Program-made: the position numbers and the translations under genes
Shown here: in pieces, positions 27,131 to 35,570 of the stretch
Layout: every line of letters starts with the position of its first letter
Position numbering within the stretch: the first letter of the stretch is position 1
The notes under the pieces: model-generated
What the model was told of the DNA's origin: nothing
Databases searched by the model: none
The model's input: the letters and a program-made list of their open reading frames with translations, nothing else
NCBI GenBank assembly: GCA_030066875.1
Contig: JASJAS010000032.1
Location: forward strand, 1-47,989
Length of the DNA stretch: 47,989 bases
Reading direction: 5' to 3'
Origin: Acidimicrobiia bacterium
GTDB taxonomy: Bacteria > Actinomycetota > Acidimicrobiia > Spongiisociales > UBA5794

Positions 27131-27209
27131 CACCCGTTCTTGCGGACACCCGTTCTTGCGGATCTGTGCGGCCTCTAGGGCCGTCAACGTACGCAAGAAC
27201 AGAGGGTGG
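27131..27209. repeat. Two-tier palindromic repeat element, copy 2
   Basis: Lies between convergent genes, 4 bp after the ABC ATPase stop. The left arm, CACCCGTTCTTGCGGA, is present twice in direct tandem (27131-27146, 27147-27162). It pairs with CGCAAGAAC (27192-27200) over 9 bp. Inner stem CGGCC / GGCCG. Same architecture as 8811-8881; the last inner-stem pair is swapped (G-C there, C-G here), which keeps pairing. Confidence 0.75.
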
Positions 27210-27231
27210 CTGCGCCTAGTGGTCGGACCGC

Positions 27232-27516
27232 CTACGCGTTGTACTTTGGCTGGTCGCGCTTGATGATCCGGGCAGCGGATTTGCGAGCTTCGCCGACCGT
27301 TGCCTTCTGGGTCAGCTGGATGGTCTTGCCCCCGGGCACGTACTCATCGCCACCCTTCAGGTGCTCGGCGATCTGATCCTGAACCTTGCCGCGAGCTACT
27401 GCGCCGGTGTAGACGTTGTCGCCTTTGGCGTTCTTGATCTTGTAGACCGCTGCCTTGTCGTTGGCGAGCGCGGCAACTGTCGTCTTGTTCAGATTGCCGG
27501 CCTTTTTCCCTGCCAT
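27232..27516 (-). CDS. Small basic protein, possible GIY-YIG-like fold
   Basis: 94 aa. The ATG at 27516 has GGAG well spaced upstream; a longer reading to 27573 lacks one. Lys-rich ends (MAGKKAGNLNKTT; KSAARIIKRDQPKYNA). The middle, AVYKIKNAKGDNVYTGAVAR then IAEHLKGG, has the spacing of a GIY-x10-YIG start, but the catalytic Arg and Glu context is not clear, so the match is tentative. Could be a nucleic-acid-binding protein. No named family. Confidence 0.65.
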   Translation of the reverse strand: MAGKKAGNLNKTTVAALANDKAAVYKIKNAKGDNVYTGAVARGKVQDQIAEHLKGGDEYVPGGKTIQLTQKATVGEARKSAARIIKRDQPKYNA

Positions 27517-27621
27517 TCGAGGCTCCTTGATTGCGCCACGAACCGGTCTGGTTCGCTCGCCGCCACCGTACACGTGATGGCGCCGATCACTGTGGCAATC
27601 AACGTTTCGCGTGACGTGGCC

Positions 27622-27981
27622 TCATTCGATGAATTGCAGTTCCACCATCGGGCTGGTGGCGATCAACTCCTCGAGCGGCGTTTGGCTGCGATACCACCAC
27701 GTCTGCTCCGCCATGAAGACCTGGCGCCGGAACCTCCGGTCGGTGACGGGTGTGGCGACCGCGTCAAGGTCGATCCCGCCCGGTAGGTGCAGCGTCAGGG
27801 TCGGCTTGGCTTGCACGTTGGCGTACCAGTCACGCGGTCCCGGCGTTCCGGTGATGACGTAGCGGCCTTCGATGGCGTACATCCAGATCTCGATGCGTCG
27901 TGCCGCACCGCTACTGCGTCCGGTTGTTGTGATTTCGACGGTTTCGATGTTGTCGAGCAGTTCACGGACGTGCTGGTTCAT
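27622..27981 (-). CDS. Deazaflavin-dependent nitroreductase-family protein (DUF385)
   Basis: 119 aa, normal for the DDN/FDOR-B type split-barrel proteins that use F420H2 or related cofactors. ITTTGRSSGAARRIEIWMY and VITGTPGPRDWYANVQAKP are the family's signature region (TxGRxSG.R and the W-Y-N-L block). Start ATG 27981; only 2 bp separate it from the TAG of the upstream MBL-fold gene, so they form an operon. Reading further upstream merely enters the neighbour. Physiological substrate unknown. Confidence 0.88.
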   Translation of the reverse strand: MNQHVRELLDNIETVEITTTGRSSGAARRIEIWMYAIEGRYVITGTPGPRDWYANVQAKPTLTLHLPGGIDLDAVATPVTDRRFRRQVFMAEQTWWYRSQTPLEELIATSPMVELQFIE

Positions 27982-27983
27982 GG

Positions 27984-28613
27984 CTAGAGCGTGTAGCTCT
28001 CGCCCCAGTCCAGCGTCACGACTTCGATGTCGCTCTTCGCGAGGACGTGTTTGGCGACGCCGTAGATCCACTTCCTTCCCAGGTCGGACAGGTAGAAGTC
28101 GTGGACCGGGATCGCCTGCTGGGGAGCCAGGTTCCTGGCGAACTCGAGCGATCGGGTCGCCGAACCCCACGGGGTCAGCAGAGCCAAAGCGAGCACCGGT
28201 GCGCTTCTCGTGGGTGCGTAACTGTCGCCAGGGTGGGTCAGTACCCCCTCGATGGTCCATGAACGATTCGGTGGCGCAGTCCCCATCGGCGTCAATTCGT
28301 GGAGCACATCCTCTCCGCTGGTCCCGTGCGGGATGTCAGTGCTCACTTCGATGCCGTCCTTTTCGAGGAGTCCGGCAACGCTCTCATTCCCGTAGACGGT
28401 GACGTCTTGGTTGCGGTCGATGATCCAGCGAACGAACTCGGGACTGACATGATCTCCGTGCTCGTGGGTTATGAGGACACGCTGGACGTCGCCGATGTCG
28501 TTGAGATCGACCGCCCCCGTCTCGATGGCGTGAAACCCCGGGTCGAACAACGTAGCCCCATCGTCGGTGGTCACGACCAGGCAGGAATCCGTGATGCGTT
28601 TGATGGTGGTCAT
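27984..28613 (-). CDS. MBL-fold metallohydrolase (UlaG/Zn-dependent type)
   Basis: About 209 aa. The metal motif ITHEHGDHVSPE (HxHxDH) sits near residue 50; a later IPVHDFY supplies a further His, and GDSYAP an Asp. The sequence resembles the compact UlaG/RomA-like members that hydrolyse phosphate or lactone esters. Two starts are possible: ATG 28625 (four residues more) or 28613; neither has a strong ribosome site. Operon with the deazaflavin protein downstream. Confidence 0.88.
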   Translation of the reverse strand: MTTIKRITDSCLVVTTDDGATLFDPGFHAIETGAVDLNDIGDVQRVLITHEHGDHVSPEFVRWIIDRNQDVTVYGNESVAGLLEKDGIEVSTDIPHGTSGEDVLHELTPMGTAPPNRSWTIEGVLTHPGDSYAPTRSAPVLALALLTPWGSATRSLEFARNLAPQQAIPVHDFYLSDLGRKWIYGVAKHVLAKSDIEVVTLDWGESYTL

Positions 28614-28670
28614 GGATCCGACCATAGCCGGGCGAGAGTCCGAGACAGGCGACGTCCGTCGGGACCCGGG

Positions 28671-29012
28671 CTAATCCTTGACGAAGGAGCCGAGGACGGC
28701 GCTGACGACGGAAATGACGATGGCGCCCAGCAGTGCCGACCAGAAATCGGCGACCGACAAGTAGTCCGTGACCGCCGCGGTCAGGGCCAGCATGGCGGCG
28801 TTGATAACCAGCGCAAACAGCCCCAGCGTCAAGATGATCACCGGAAACGACAGGATCTTGAGGATCGGTTTGATGAACGTGTTGACCAAACCGAAGATCA
28901 GGGCGACAAGCAGGATTTGCCAGAACGTGCCGTCGAGGCCGATGCCGCTGATCAAGTACCCGGCGACCCAGAGTGCCGCGGCGTTGATGAGAAGTTTGAT
29001 GATCAGGTTCAT
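28671..29012 (-). CDS. Phage-holin-family-4-like membrane protein
   Basis: 113 aa, four hydrophobic helices. NLIIKLLINAAALWVAGYL at the start and NTFIKPILKILSFPVIILTL in the middle are hallmarks of the 'phage holin family' (YvlD-like) proteins. Despite the name, these are common chromosomal membrane proteins, and no phage genes are near. Divergent from the EamA exporter gene by 82 bp. Confidence 0.9.
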   Translation of the reverse strand: MNLIIKLLINAAALWVAGYLISGIGLDGTFWQILLVALIFGLVNTFIKPILKILSFPVIILTLGLFALVINAAMLALTAAVTDYLSVADFWSALLGAIVISVVSAVLGSFVKD

Positions 29013-29094
29013 ACCAGGAGTGTATAGACGGCCGAGTGGGGTCGCTAGCCCGTCGGCATCGGGACGTGTTGGCTCGGTGCCGTAGGCTGCCCGG

Positions 29095-29991
29095 ATGCAG
29101 ATACGGATCTGGAGCGCCATCGGGCTGGCCGCACTTGCGTGGGGAACCAACGGGGTCGCCACCCGGGCGGCGCTGAACGACGGCGTACCCCCAATTGCCA
29201 TGGTGGCCATCAGGGCCATCATCGCCGCCGTCGTGCTGTATGGGTTGTTGCGTCTCAGGGGGCGCGGCGTGCCGCGTGGAATGCCGACATGGCGCATCGG
29301 CCTTGTTCAAGGCTTCTTCCAATTGTCGATCCCGTTCGTTCTATTCACGCTCGCCTACGACAACGCCTCAGCCGGCTTCGTGGGCCTGTTGGTAGCCCTG
29401 GTCCCGCTCGGGACGGCCGTCGGGGCGCACTTCCTGTTGTCGGACGAACCGCTGTTCTTGACGAAGCTGGTGGGCCTCGTAGTTGCGTTCTCCGGGGTGG
29501 CCTTCCTGCTACTCAGCGGAGACAGCGGCCTCGAGTCGGGTGGTGAACCGCTGCTGGCTGCGTCGCTTGCGCTCGGAGCGGTCGTTTCGATTTCGTTTGC
29601 CGGCGTCTACGCCCGAGGTCGAGCCGACATGTTCGATCCCATGGAGTTGGCGTTGATGCAGTTCTTGATCGGAATCGTCTTGATCGGTGCGACGATGCTG
29701 ATTTGGGAGGGTATCCCCGAGACCATCTCCACGTGGGGTTGGATGCTCATCACCTACATGTCGATCATCGGAAGCGTGGTGCCGTTCCTGTTGTTCTTCT
29801 GGTTGTTGCAGCAGGTGACCGCAACCAAGGCATCGCTCATCGGCTATGTCGTCCCGTTGATCTCCCTGGTGGCCGGAATCGTGCTGCTGGACGAGAAGCT
29901 GCAGTTGGGTATCGGCGTCGGCGGGGCGCTGATCCTGGCCGGCGTCATCCTGACGGATCGGGCGGAGCGACGGGTGGCGACTCCGGTTTGA
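29095..29991 (+). CDS. EamA/DMT-superfamily exporter
   Basis: 298 aa with ten predicted membrane helices in two EamA repeats (about 8-140 and 150-290). Repeat 1 begins GLAALAWGTNGVATRAAL and ends with KLVGLVVAFSGVAFLLL; repeat 2 ends VVPLISLVAGIVLLDEKL, then GALILAGVIL, as in family members. These proteins usually export amino acids or other small metabolites. Monocistronic; stop 39 bp before the end of the convergent dipeptide-ATPase gene. Confidence 0.94.
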   Translation: MQIRIWSAIGLAALAWGTNGVATRAALNDGVPPIAMVAIRAIIAAVVLYGLLRLRGRGVPRGMPTWRIGLVQGFFQLSIPFVLFTLAYDNASAGFVGLLVALVPLGTAVGAHFLLSDEPLFLTKLVGLVVAFSGVAFLLLSGDSGLESGGEPLLAASLALGAVVSISFAGVYARGRADMFDPMELALMQFLIGIVLIGATMLIWEGIPETISTWGWMLITYMSIIGSVVPFLLFFWLLQQVTATKASLIGYVVPLISLVAGIVLLDEKLQLGIGVGGALILAGVILTDRAERRVATPV

Positions 29992-30030
29992 TGATCAACC
30001 GGCAATGACGCGGCCAGCGCCGGATGGGCA

Positions 30031-31032
30031 CTAGCCGTCGAGCACAGGTTCTGAAGGGTCGTAGAGGTGACAAGCCACATCGTGGCCGGCAGCTGCCGTC
30101 AATGATGGGTCGAATTCAGTGCACGGCTCGAACACTTGTGGACAGCGAGGGTTGAAGTTGCATCCCAGGGGTGGATCGATCGGACTCGGAACATCTCCTT
30201 CGAGCACCATTCGCTGCCGAGACCGCTCGACGGCTGGATCCGGAACCGGGACTGCCGAGAGCAGCGCCTGGGTGTAAGGATGCTTCGGCTGCTCGTAGAG
30301 GCTCACCCGGTCGGCGACCTCGACGATGCGTCCGAGGTACATGACGGCGATGCGGTCGCTGAAGTGTTGAACCGCTGACAGGTCATGGGCAATGAACAGG
30401 TACGTGAGGCCGAGTTCACGCTGCAGGTCCTCGAGGAGATTCATCACGCCGGCCTGGATCGACACGTCGAGAGCCGCAATAGGTTCGTCGCACACGATGA
30501 AATCCGGTTCCGTTGCCAAGGCCCGGGCGATGCCCACCCGCTGCCGCTGGCCCCCTGAGAACTCGTGCGGATAGCGGTTGCGATAGTCGGGGCTGAGCCC
30601 GACCATCTCGAGGAGCTCGCCGACCCGGTGGTTCTTCTCGGTTCGGCTGTCGGCCAAACCATGGACCTCGAGCGGCTCGGCAACGATCTTTCCGATGGAC
30701 ATGCGAGGGTCGAGGGAGGCATAGGGGTCCTGGAAGATCATTGCCATCCGCTTGCGCAGGTTTCGCAACTGGGCCGACGTGAGGTTCTCCATGACGTCGC
30801 CATCGAATACCACTTCTCCGCCGGTGGGTTCGATGAGACGCAACAAGGCGAGTCCGGTCGTGGTCTTGCCGCAGCCGGACTCTCCAACCAACCCGAGTGT
30901 TTCGCCGCGGGCGACCTCGAAGCTGACTCCGTCGACGGCCTTCACATCGTTGACATGTCGTCGGATCGCCCCCGTGCTATGAACCGGGAAGTAGACCTGC
31001 AGGTCGCGCACGCTCACCAACGGTTCAGCCAT
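30031..31032 (-). CDS. Dipeptide/oligopeptide ABC importer ATPase, DppF/OppF type
   Basis: 333 aa. Walker [11 protein letters not shown]-loop [13 protein letters not shown], signature [15 protein letters not shown], Walker [13 protein letters not shown] and switch IAHDLSAV are complete. The C-terminal oligo/dipeptide region keeps its Cys-containing stretch ([15 protein letters not shown]). Start ATG 31032 overlaps the end of the DppD-type gene by 8 bp. A longer reading upstream only overlaps that neighbour. Last gene of the six-gene unit. Confidence 0.95.
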   Translation of the reverse strand: MAEPLVSVRDLQVYFPVHSTGAIRRHVNDVKAVDGVSFEVARGETLGLVGESGCGKTTTGLALLRLIEPTGGEVVFDGDVMENLTSAQLRNLRKRMAMIFQDPYASLDPRMSIGKIVAEPLEVHGLADSRTEKNHRVGELLEMVGLSPDYRNRYPHEFSGGQRQRVGIARALATEPDFIVCDEPIAALDVSIQAGVMNLLEDLQRELGLTYLFIAHDLSAVQHFSDRIAVMYLGRIVEVADRVSLYEQPKHPYTQALLSAVPVPDPAVERSRQRMVLEGDVPSPIDPPLGCNFNPRCPQVFEPCTEFDPSLTAAAGHDVACHLYDPSEPVLDG

Positions 31033-32011
31033 TGACCACCCCGAGCGGGTAGTGACAGGCGCTGTCGTGGCCGGCGCCGACGGACTCCATCGCCGGAACA
31101 GTCCCAACACACCTGTCGCCATCCGAGTAGCCGCAGCGGGGGGCAAAGGGACATCCGGCCGGCATGGCGACCGGGTCGGGGGGAAGGCCTGGGATGGTCA
31201 CCAGCCGCTCGGGCCGGTCGGCTCCAGGCATGGGCAGCGAGCCGAGGAGGCCTTCCGTGTAGGGGTGGCGGGGAGTCGCGTAGAGCGCGTCGACTCCCGC
31301 CTGTTCCATGAACCGACCGCCGTACATGACGTGGACTCGGTCGGCGATGCTGGCTACGACCCCCAGGTCGTGGGTGATCCAGATGACAGCCATTCCGACG
31401 CGCTCTTGCAGTTCATCCACCAGCTCGGTGATCTGGGCCTGGGTGGTCACATCGAGAGCAGTTGTCGCTTCGTCTGCGATCAGAACGTCCGGGTCGCATG
31501 CCAGACCCATCGCAATCATCACGCGCTGCCGCATCCCGCCGGAAAGTTGGTGGGGGTAGTCGTCGATACGGGCTTCGGGCGACGGAATGCCCACCAAGTC
31601 GAGGAGTTCGATTGCGCGCTGCCGGGCATCGTCACCTTTCAATCCAAGGTGAAGCGCCATCGGCTCCGTGAGCTGATAGCCGACTGTGCGCACCGGGTTG
31701 AGCGAGGTCATCGGGTCCTGGAAGATCATCGCCGTGCCCCTGCCCCGAATTCCGCGCCACTCCTTTGGTGACAGACCGAGCAGTTCATCACCGTGGTACA
31801 GAACGGACCCGGCGACGGCAGCCGGCGGCTGAGGGAGCAACCCCATCAACGCAAGGACGCTGACGCTCTTCCCCGAGCCGGACTCGCCGACGATGGCCAG
31901 CGTCTCGCCTGCGTGCAGGTCGTAGGAGATGCCGTTGACCACATTGGCTACGCCACGCTTGGTGCCGAAACGCACCTGCAGATCGCGTACTTGGAGTACC
32001 GGGGCGGTCAT
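31025..32011 (-). CDS. Dipeptide/oligopeptide ABC importer ATPase, DppD/OppD type
   Basis: 328 aa. Walker [11 protein letters not shown]-loop [14 protein letters not shown], signature [15 protein letters not shown], Walker [13 protein letters not shown] (Ala where Pro is common), switch [11 protein letters not shown]-terminal Cys stretch [15 protein letters not shown]. Pairs with the DppF-type subunit as a heterodimer. Its ATG overlaps the stop of the upstream permease (ATGA). Confidence 0.95.
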   Translation of the reverse strand: MTAPVLQVRDLQVRFGTKRGVANVVNGISYDLHAGETLAIVGESGSGKSVSVLALMGLLPQPPAAVAGSVLYHGDELLGLSPKEWRGIRGRGTAMIFQDPMTSLNPVRTVGYQLTEPMALHLGLKGDDARQRAIELLDLVGIPSPEARIDDYPHQLSGGMRQRVMIAMGLACDPDVLIADEATTALDVTTQAQITELVDELQERVGMAVIWITHDLGVVASIADRVHVMYGGRFMEQAGVDALYATPRHPYTEGLLGSLPMPGADRPERLVTIPGLPPDPVAMPAGCPFAPRCGYSDGDRCVGTVPAMESVGAGHDSACHYPLGVVNG

Positions 32012-32913
32012 ACGGATTGGCCCCGCGATTCGATGACGGACTTCTGCTTCGGGTCGAGCGCGTCCCGCAAGCCATCACCGACGAAGTTGAACGCCATGAC
32101 GGTGACCAGGATCGCGAGACCCGGGAAGATCCCCATCCAGGGCGCTTGCTGAAAGAAGTTGCGTCCTTCCGCAAGCATCCGACCCCATGCTGGGTTGGGT
32201 GGCTGTACTCCGAGACCGAGGAACGACAGCGCCGCTTCGGAGAGGATCGCGAATGCCAACGAGAGCGTCGTCTGCACGATGATGGGAGCCATCACGTTGG
32301 GGAGGATGTGACGGGCGATGATGCGTCTGTTGCCGGCACCGATGGAGCGCGCCGCCCTGACATAGACCTCCTCGGATACGACCAACACACTGCCTCTGGT
32401 GATACGGGCGAAGATCGGTGTGTAGACGAGGCCGATGGCGATCATGGCGTTGCCGACACCGGGCCCGAGGACTGCGAGGATGGCAATGGCCAGAAGAATC
32501 GCTGGGAACGAGAAGAGCACGTCCATCATCCGCATGAGGAACGAGTCGATGCCACCCCGGTAGTAGCCGGCGACCAGGCCGATTGGCACTCCAACAACGA
32601 GGGCGAAGCCCACCGCAATGAAGCCCACCTGCAGCGATACCCGGGCCGCGACGATCACTCGGCTGAAGACGTCCCGGCCGAGATCATCGGTGCCGAACCA
32701 ATGCGTACCCGAAGGCCCGGTGAGTCGGTTGGGTATGTCGATCTCGTTGATGCCGTACGGGGCGATCGTCTCGCCGAAGATGCCAACAAAGACGAGGATC
32801 GTCAGGGCAATCAGTCCTGCCACGGCAAGCTTGTTGGCCATCAAGGTCTGCAGCGTTTCCCGAGTGCGTGACACCGGCTTGGCGGCAAGGCGGTCGTCGA
32901 GATGGTCGCTCAT
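32008..32913 (-). CDS. Dipeptide/oligopeptide ABC importer permease, DppC type
   Basis: 301 aa. A cytoplasmic N-tail, helix 1 (about 29-50), then the binding-protein-dependent permease core with the EAA loop (RAARSIGAGNRRIIARHILP), which docks on the ATPases. The GTDDLGRDVFSRV stretch is a DppC/OppC hallmark. ATGA overlap with the DppB-type gene upstream. Confidence 0.95.
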   Translation of the reverse strand: MSDHLDDRLAAKPVSRTRETLQTLMANKLAVAGLIALTILVFVGIFGETIAPYGINEIDIPNRLTGPSGTHWFGTDDLGRDVFSRVIVAARVSLQVGFIAVGFALVVGVPIGLVAGYYRGGIDSFLMRMMDVLFSFPAILLAIAILAVLGPGVGNAMIAIGLVYTPIFARITRGSVLVVSEEVYVRAARSIGAGNRRIIARHILPNVMAPIIVQTTLSLAFAILSEAALSFLGLGVQPPNPAWGRMLAEGRNFFQQAPWMGIFPGLAILVTVMAFNFVGDGLRDALDPKQKSVIESRGQSV

Positions 32914-33854
32914 GAGACACGCACCCTTGGGTCCAGCCGTGCGTAGATGATGTCAACGATGAGGTTGATCGCCAGGAACATGAAGGCGATATAGAGCACC
33001 GCTCCCTGGAGCACCGTGAAGTCGCGGTCCTTGACCGCGGTCAGCGCAAGCCGTCCCAAACCCGGCCAGGCAAAGATGACCTCGGTGACCACGACTCCTC
33101 CGAGGAGGAACCCCAGCTGCAATCCGACCACCGTGACTATCGGGATCCAGGCGTTGGGAAGCACGTGGCGGCGGACCACCTGCCATTCGGAGAGGCCTTT
33201 GGCCCGGGCCGTCAGTACGTAGTCCTGGTTGAGGGCTTCGAGCACTGCAGATCTCACGAATCGTGTGATGATCGATCCCGAGATCAGCCCGATGGTGAGA
33301 GCGGGCAGGATGAGATGACGCGCCCATTCCACGATCCCGTCGCCAAACGGAGCAAACCCGGACGAAGGTAGCCAACCCAGCGTCAGCGAGAACAGCAGGA
33401 TGTACATGACGCCGGCCCAAAAGTCGGGCATCGAAATCCCCACCTGGCTGGCAGCCGACACCGTGTAGTCGAGCCCGGTGCCGGAGCGCACCGCCGAGAT
33501 GATTCCGGCGGGCAATGCGACCACGAGGGCAATGAACAAGGCTGCCAGCGCCAGTGTGATGGTCGCCGGGAGTCGCTCCATGATCAGTGTTGTCACCGGC
33601 TGACCGTTGCGAAAACTGACTCCGAGGTCTCCGGTGATGGCGCTGCCCAACCACGAGAAGTACTGCTGGATCAGCGGCTTGTCCAGCCCGACCCTTTCTC
33701 GCAACGCGTCGTAGAGGTCCTGGTCGAATCGTGTCCCCAATGCCACCCGTACCGGGTCGCCGGGTACGAGGTGCATCAAGGCGAACACAACGATGCTGAC
33801 TCCAAGCAGAGCCAGGAGCATCTGCAGAATCCGCCTGACGAGGAAGCCGCTCAT
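32910..33854 (-). CDS. Dipeptide/oligopeptide ABC importer permease, DppB type
   Basis: 314 aa. Starts FLVRRILQMLLALLGVSIVVF, the family's helix 1; PGDPVRVALG and the EAA loop (TARAKGLSEWQVVRRHVLP) follow. Six helices predicted. A strong hairpin (33867-33894) lies in the 52-bp gap between it and the binding-protein gene. Confidence 0.95.
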   Translation of the reverse strand: MSGFLVRRILQMLLALLGVSIVVFALMHLVPGDPVRVALGTRFDQDLYDALRERVGLDKPLIQQYFSWLGSAITGDLGVSFRNGQPVTTLIMERLPATITLALAALFIALVVALPAGIISAVRSGTGLDYTVSAASQVGISMPDFWAGVMYILLFSLTLGWLPSSGFAPFGDGIVEWARHLILPALTIGLISGSIITRFVRSAVLEALNQDYVLTARAKGLSEWQVVRRHVLPNAWIPIVTVVGLQLGFLLGGVVVTEVIFAWPGLGRLALTAVKDRDFTVLQGAVLYIAFMFLAINLIVDIIYARLDPRVRVS

Positions 33855-33866
33855 GAGGGCGGTGCC

Positions 33867-33894
33867 GCCCGGTGGGAGGGGTCTCCCACCGGGC
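33867..33894 (-). terminator. Intra-operon hairpin between binding-protein and permease genes
   Basis: Perfect 11-bp GC-rich stem GCCCGGTGGGA / TCCCACCGGGC with a 6-nt loop, no T-run. In binding-protein operons such a structure usually causes partial termination and protects the upstream mRNA, so the binding protein is made in excess over the membrane subunits. Confidence 0.65.
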
Positions 33895-33906
33895 TTGACC
33901 TACGAC

Positions 33907-35544
33907 CTACTGGAGGAAGGTCTCTTCGAACCGGATCGCGTTGTCGCCACGTGTCATGTACCCACCGACCTCATCACGCCAGGCGTTGATGTTGTCCGGG
34001 TTGTAGAGGTAGATGTACGACGCTTCGTCAACGATGATCTGGGCCGCTTGGTCATACAACGCCTTGCGAGCCGCTTGATCCGTTTCCACCCTGCCTGCAT
34101 CCAGCAGGCTGTCGACCTCGGAGTTGGAGTAGCCCTGGAAGTTGAAGCCACCCTCCGAGTGGTGTTGGGCGTAGTAGAAGTCATCGGGGTCGATGTTGCC
34201 GATCCAGCTGAGCATGAATGCGTCGAACTCACCGTTCGCCTCCATGTCGAGCCAGGTCGAGAAGTCGACATCCGTGATCTCTACCGTGACCCCAACCGCG
34301 GCGAGTTCTGCAGCGATCACCTGTGCCTGGGTGACAGTCTCTGGGAAATCGCTTGTCACCAGGAAGTCGATCGTCAGCCCGGACACGCCGGCATCGTCGA
34401 GCAATCCCTGTGCAGTGGCCGTGTCGCCGGAGCCAAACGGCGCATAGCTGTAGTACCACGCTGCGTTCGAGGCCGGGATTGCCGTCTGATTGGCCGTGGC
34501 TGCTCCAAACTGTGCCGCCTCGGTGATCTCTTCCCTGTTGATCGCATGTGCGATTGCCTGCCGTACCCGAACGTCGTCGAACGGGGTGCGGTTCTGGTTC
34601 AGCGCAAAGTAGTGGTAGTCGCCGCCGGGAACCCGGCCGACCGTGACGCCGGCTTCGCCGGACAGGGACTCAATGTCCTGTGGCGGCACCGCGTCGATCC
34701 AATGCACTTCACCGGTGCGGAGCGCGGTGAGCTTGGTGCCGGCATCGGGGATCTGCACGAAACGGATGCCGTCGAGCTTGGGTAGACCCTCGCTGGCCCG
34801 CCAGTAGTCCGGGTTCTTCTCGAGGACGATGCCCTCATCCGGGGACTGGGAAACGAAGCGGAACGGGCCGGTTCCGACCGGGCTGGTGCCGATGCTGCCG
34901 TCGTCGACGATCTCCTTCGGGATGATTGCCATGCCCTTGAAGCCCGCAATCGACACGAGCAGGTTCGGGCTGGGCCGGGTCAGCGTGATGACGACCGTGG
35001 AGTCGTCCGGGGCAGTCACGCTCTCAACGGAACCAAAGCGCCAACCGTTGAGGCCTTCAGCGATGATGCGCTCGAAGCTATACACAACATCGTCGGCAAC
35101 GAGGTCACGTCCGTTGTGGAACTTGACCCCGTCTCGCAGAGTGAAGGTCCAGGTCAGGTTGTCATCGCTGATGACCCAGCTCTCTGCCAGTGCCGGTTCC
35201 ATCGAAAGGTCAGCGGCCGGCTGCACCAACGTGTCGTAGACGTTCTCGAGAACCTGGAAACTGGCATAAGCGCTTGTCATGTGAGGGTCGAGCTGATCCG
35301 GTTCGGAACCCTGAGCTGCGATGAGGATGTTCGCCGCCGCCGGTGCCTCGGTTGTTTCCGCTGGTGCCTCGGTTGTTTCCGCTGGTGCCTCGGTTGTTTC
35401 CGCAGGTGCCTCGGTTGTTTCTGCGGGAGCCGCTGTGGTCTCGTCCCCGACGTCGACGCTTTCCCCCTCGCTGCAGGCTGCAGCGGCGAGAGCCAACACC
35501 AGTATCAGGATCGCGATCCTCCAGCGGGTTCTTGCCTTCCTCAT
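33907..35544 (-). CDS. Dipeptide/oligopeptide ABC substrate-binding lipoprotein (SBP family 5)
   Basis: 545 aa, membrane-tethered receptor. The start ATG 35544 has GGAGGAG immediately upstream. Signal and lipobox LALAAAAC-S (Cys near 25), then an acidic stretch and a repeated ETTEAPA linker (about residues 40-68), then the SBP_bac_5 domain: PHMTSAYASFQVLENVYDTL, WTFTLRDGVKFHNGRDLVAD, then DVRVRQAIAHAINREEI. All expected blocks are there, so peptide (or nickel/sugar oligomer) binding is likely, exact ligand unknown. The regulator gene ends 26 bp upstream. Confidence 0.94.
   Translation of the reverse strand: MRKARTRWRIAILILVLALAAAACSEGESVDVGDETTAAPAETTEAPAETTEAPAETTEAPAETTEAPAAANILIAAQGSEPDQLDPHMTSAYASFQVLENVYDTLVQPAADLSMEPALAESWVISDDNLTWTFTLRDGVKFHNGRDLVADDVVYSFERIIAEGLNGWRFGSVESVTAPDDSTVVITLTRPSPNLLVSIAGFKGMAIIPKEIVDDGSIGTSPVGTGPFRFVSQSPDEGIVLEKNPDYWRASEGLPKLDGIRFVQIPDAGTKLTALRTGEVHWIDAVPPQDIESLSGEAGVTVGRVPGGDYHYFALNQNRTPFDDVRVRQAIAHAINREEITEAAQFGAATANQTAIPASNAAWYYSYAPFGSGDTATAQGLLDDAGVSGLTIDFLVTSDFPETVTQAQVIAAELAAVGVTVEITDVDFSTWLDMEANGEFDAFMLSWIGNIDPDDFYYAQHHSEGGFNFQGYSNSEVDSLLDAGRVETDQAARKALYDQAAQIIVDEASYIYLYNPDNINAWRDEVGGYMTRGDNAIRFEETFLQ
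35342..35425. repeat. Four tandem 21-bp repeats coding the lipoprotein linker
   Basis: Units at 35342, 35363, 35384 and 35405, the first two identical and the rest differing by one to three bases. Each encodes seven residues (ETTEAPA, circularly) on the minus strand, so copy changes keep the frame. They form the flexible stalk that lifts the binding domain off the membrane. Confidence 0.9.
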
Positions 35545-35570
35545 TTCTCCTCCTGTTTGATTCGCCGTGT

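Noticed and set aside
28671-29012. Prophage signal from a holin-family gene
   Set aside because: The family is chromosomal and common; no endolysin, structural or integrase genes are near.
35342-35425. CRISPR-like direct repeats
   Set aside because: Contiguous 21-bp units without spacers, in frame inside a coding sequence.
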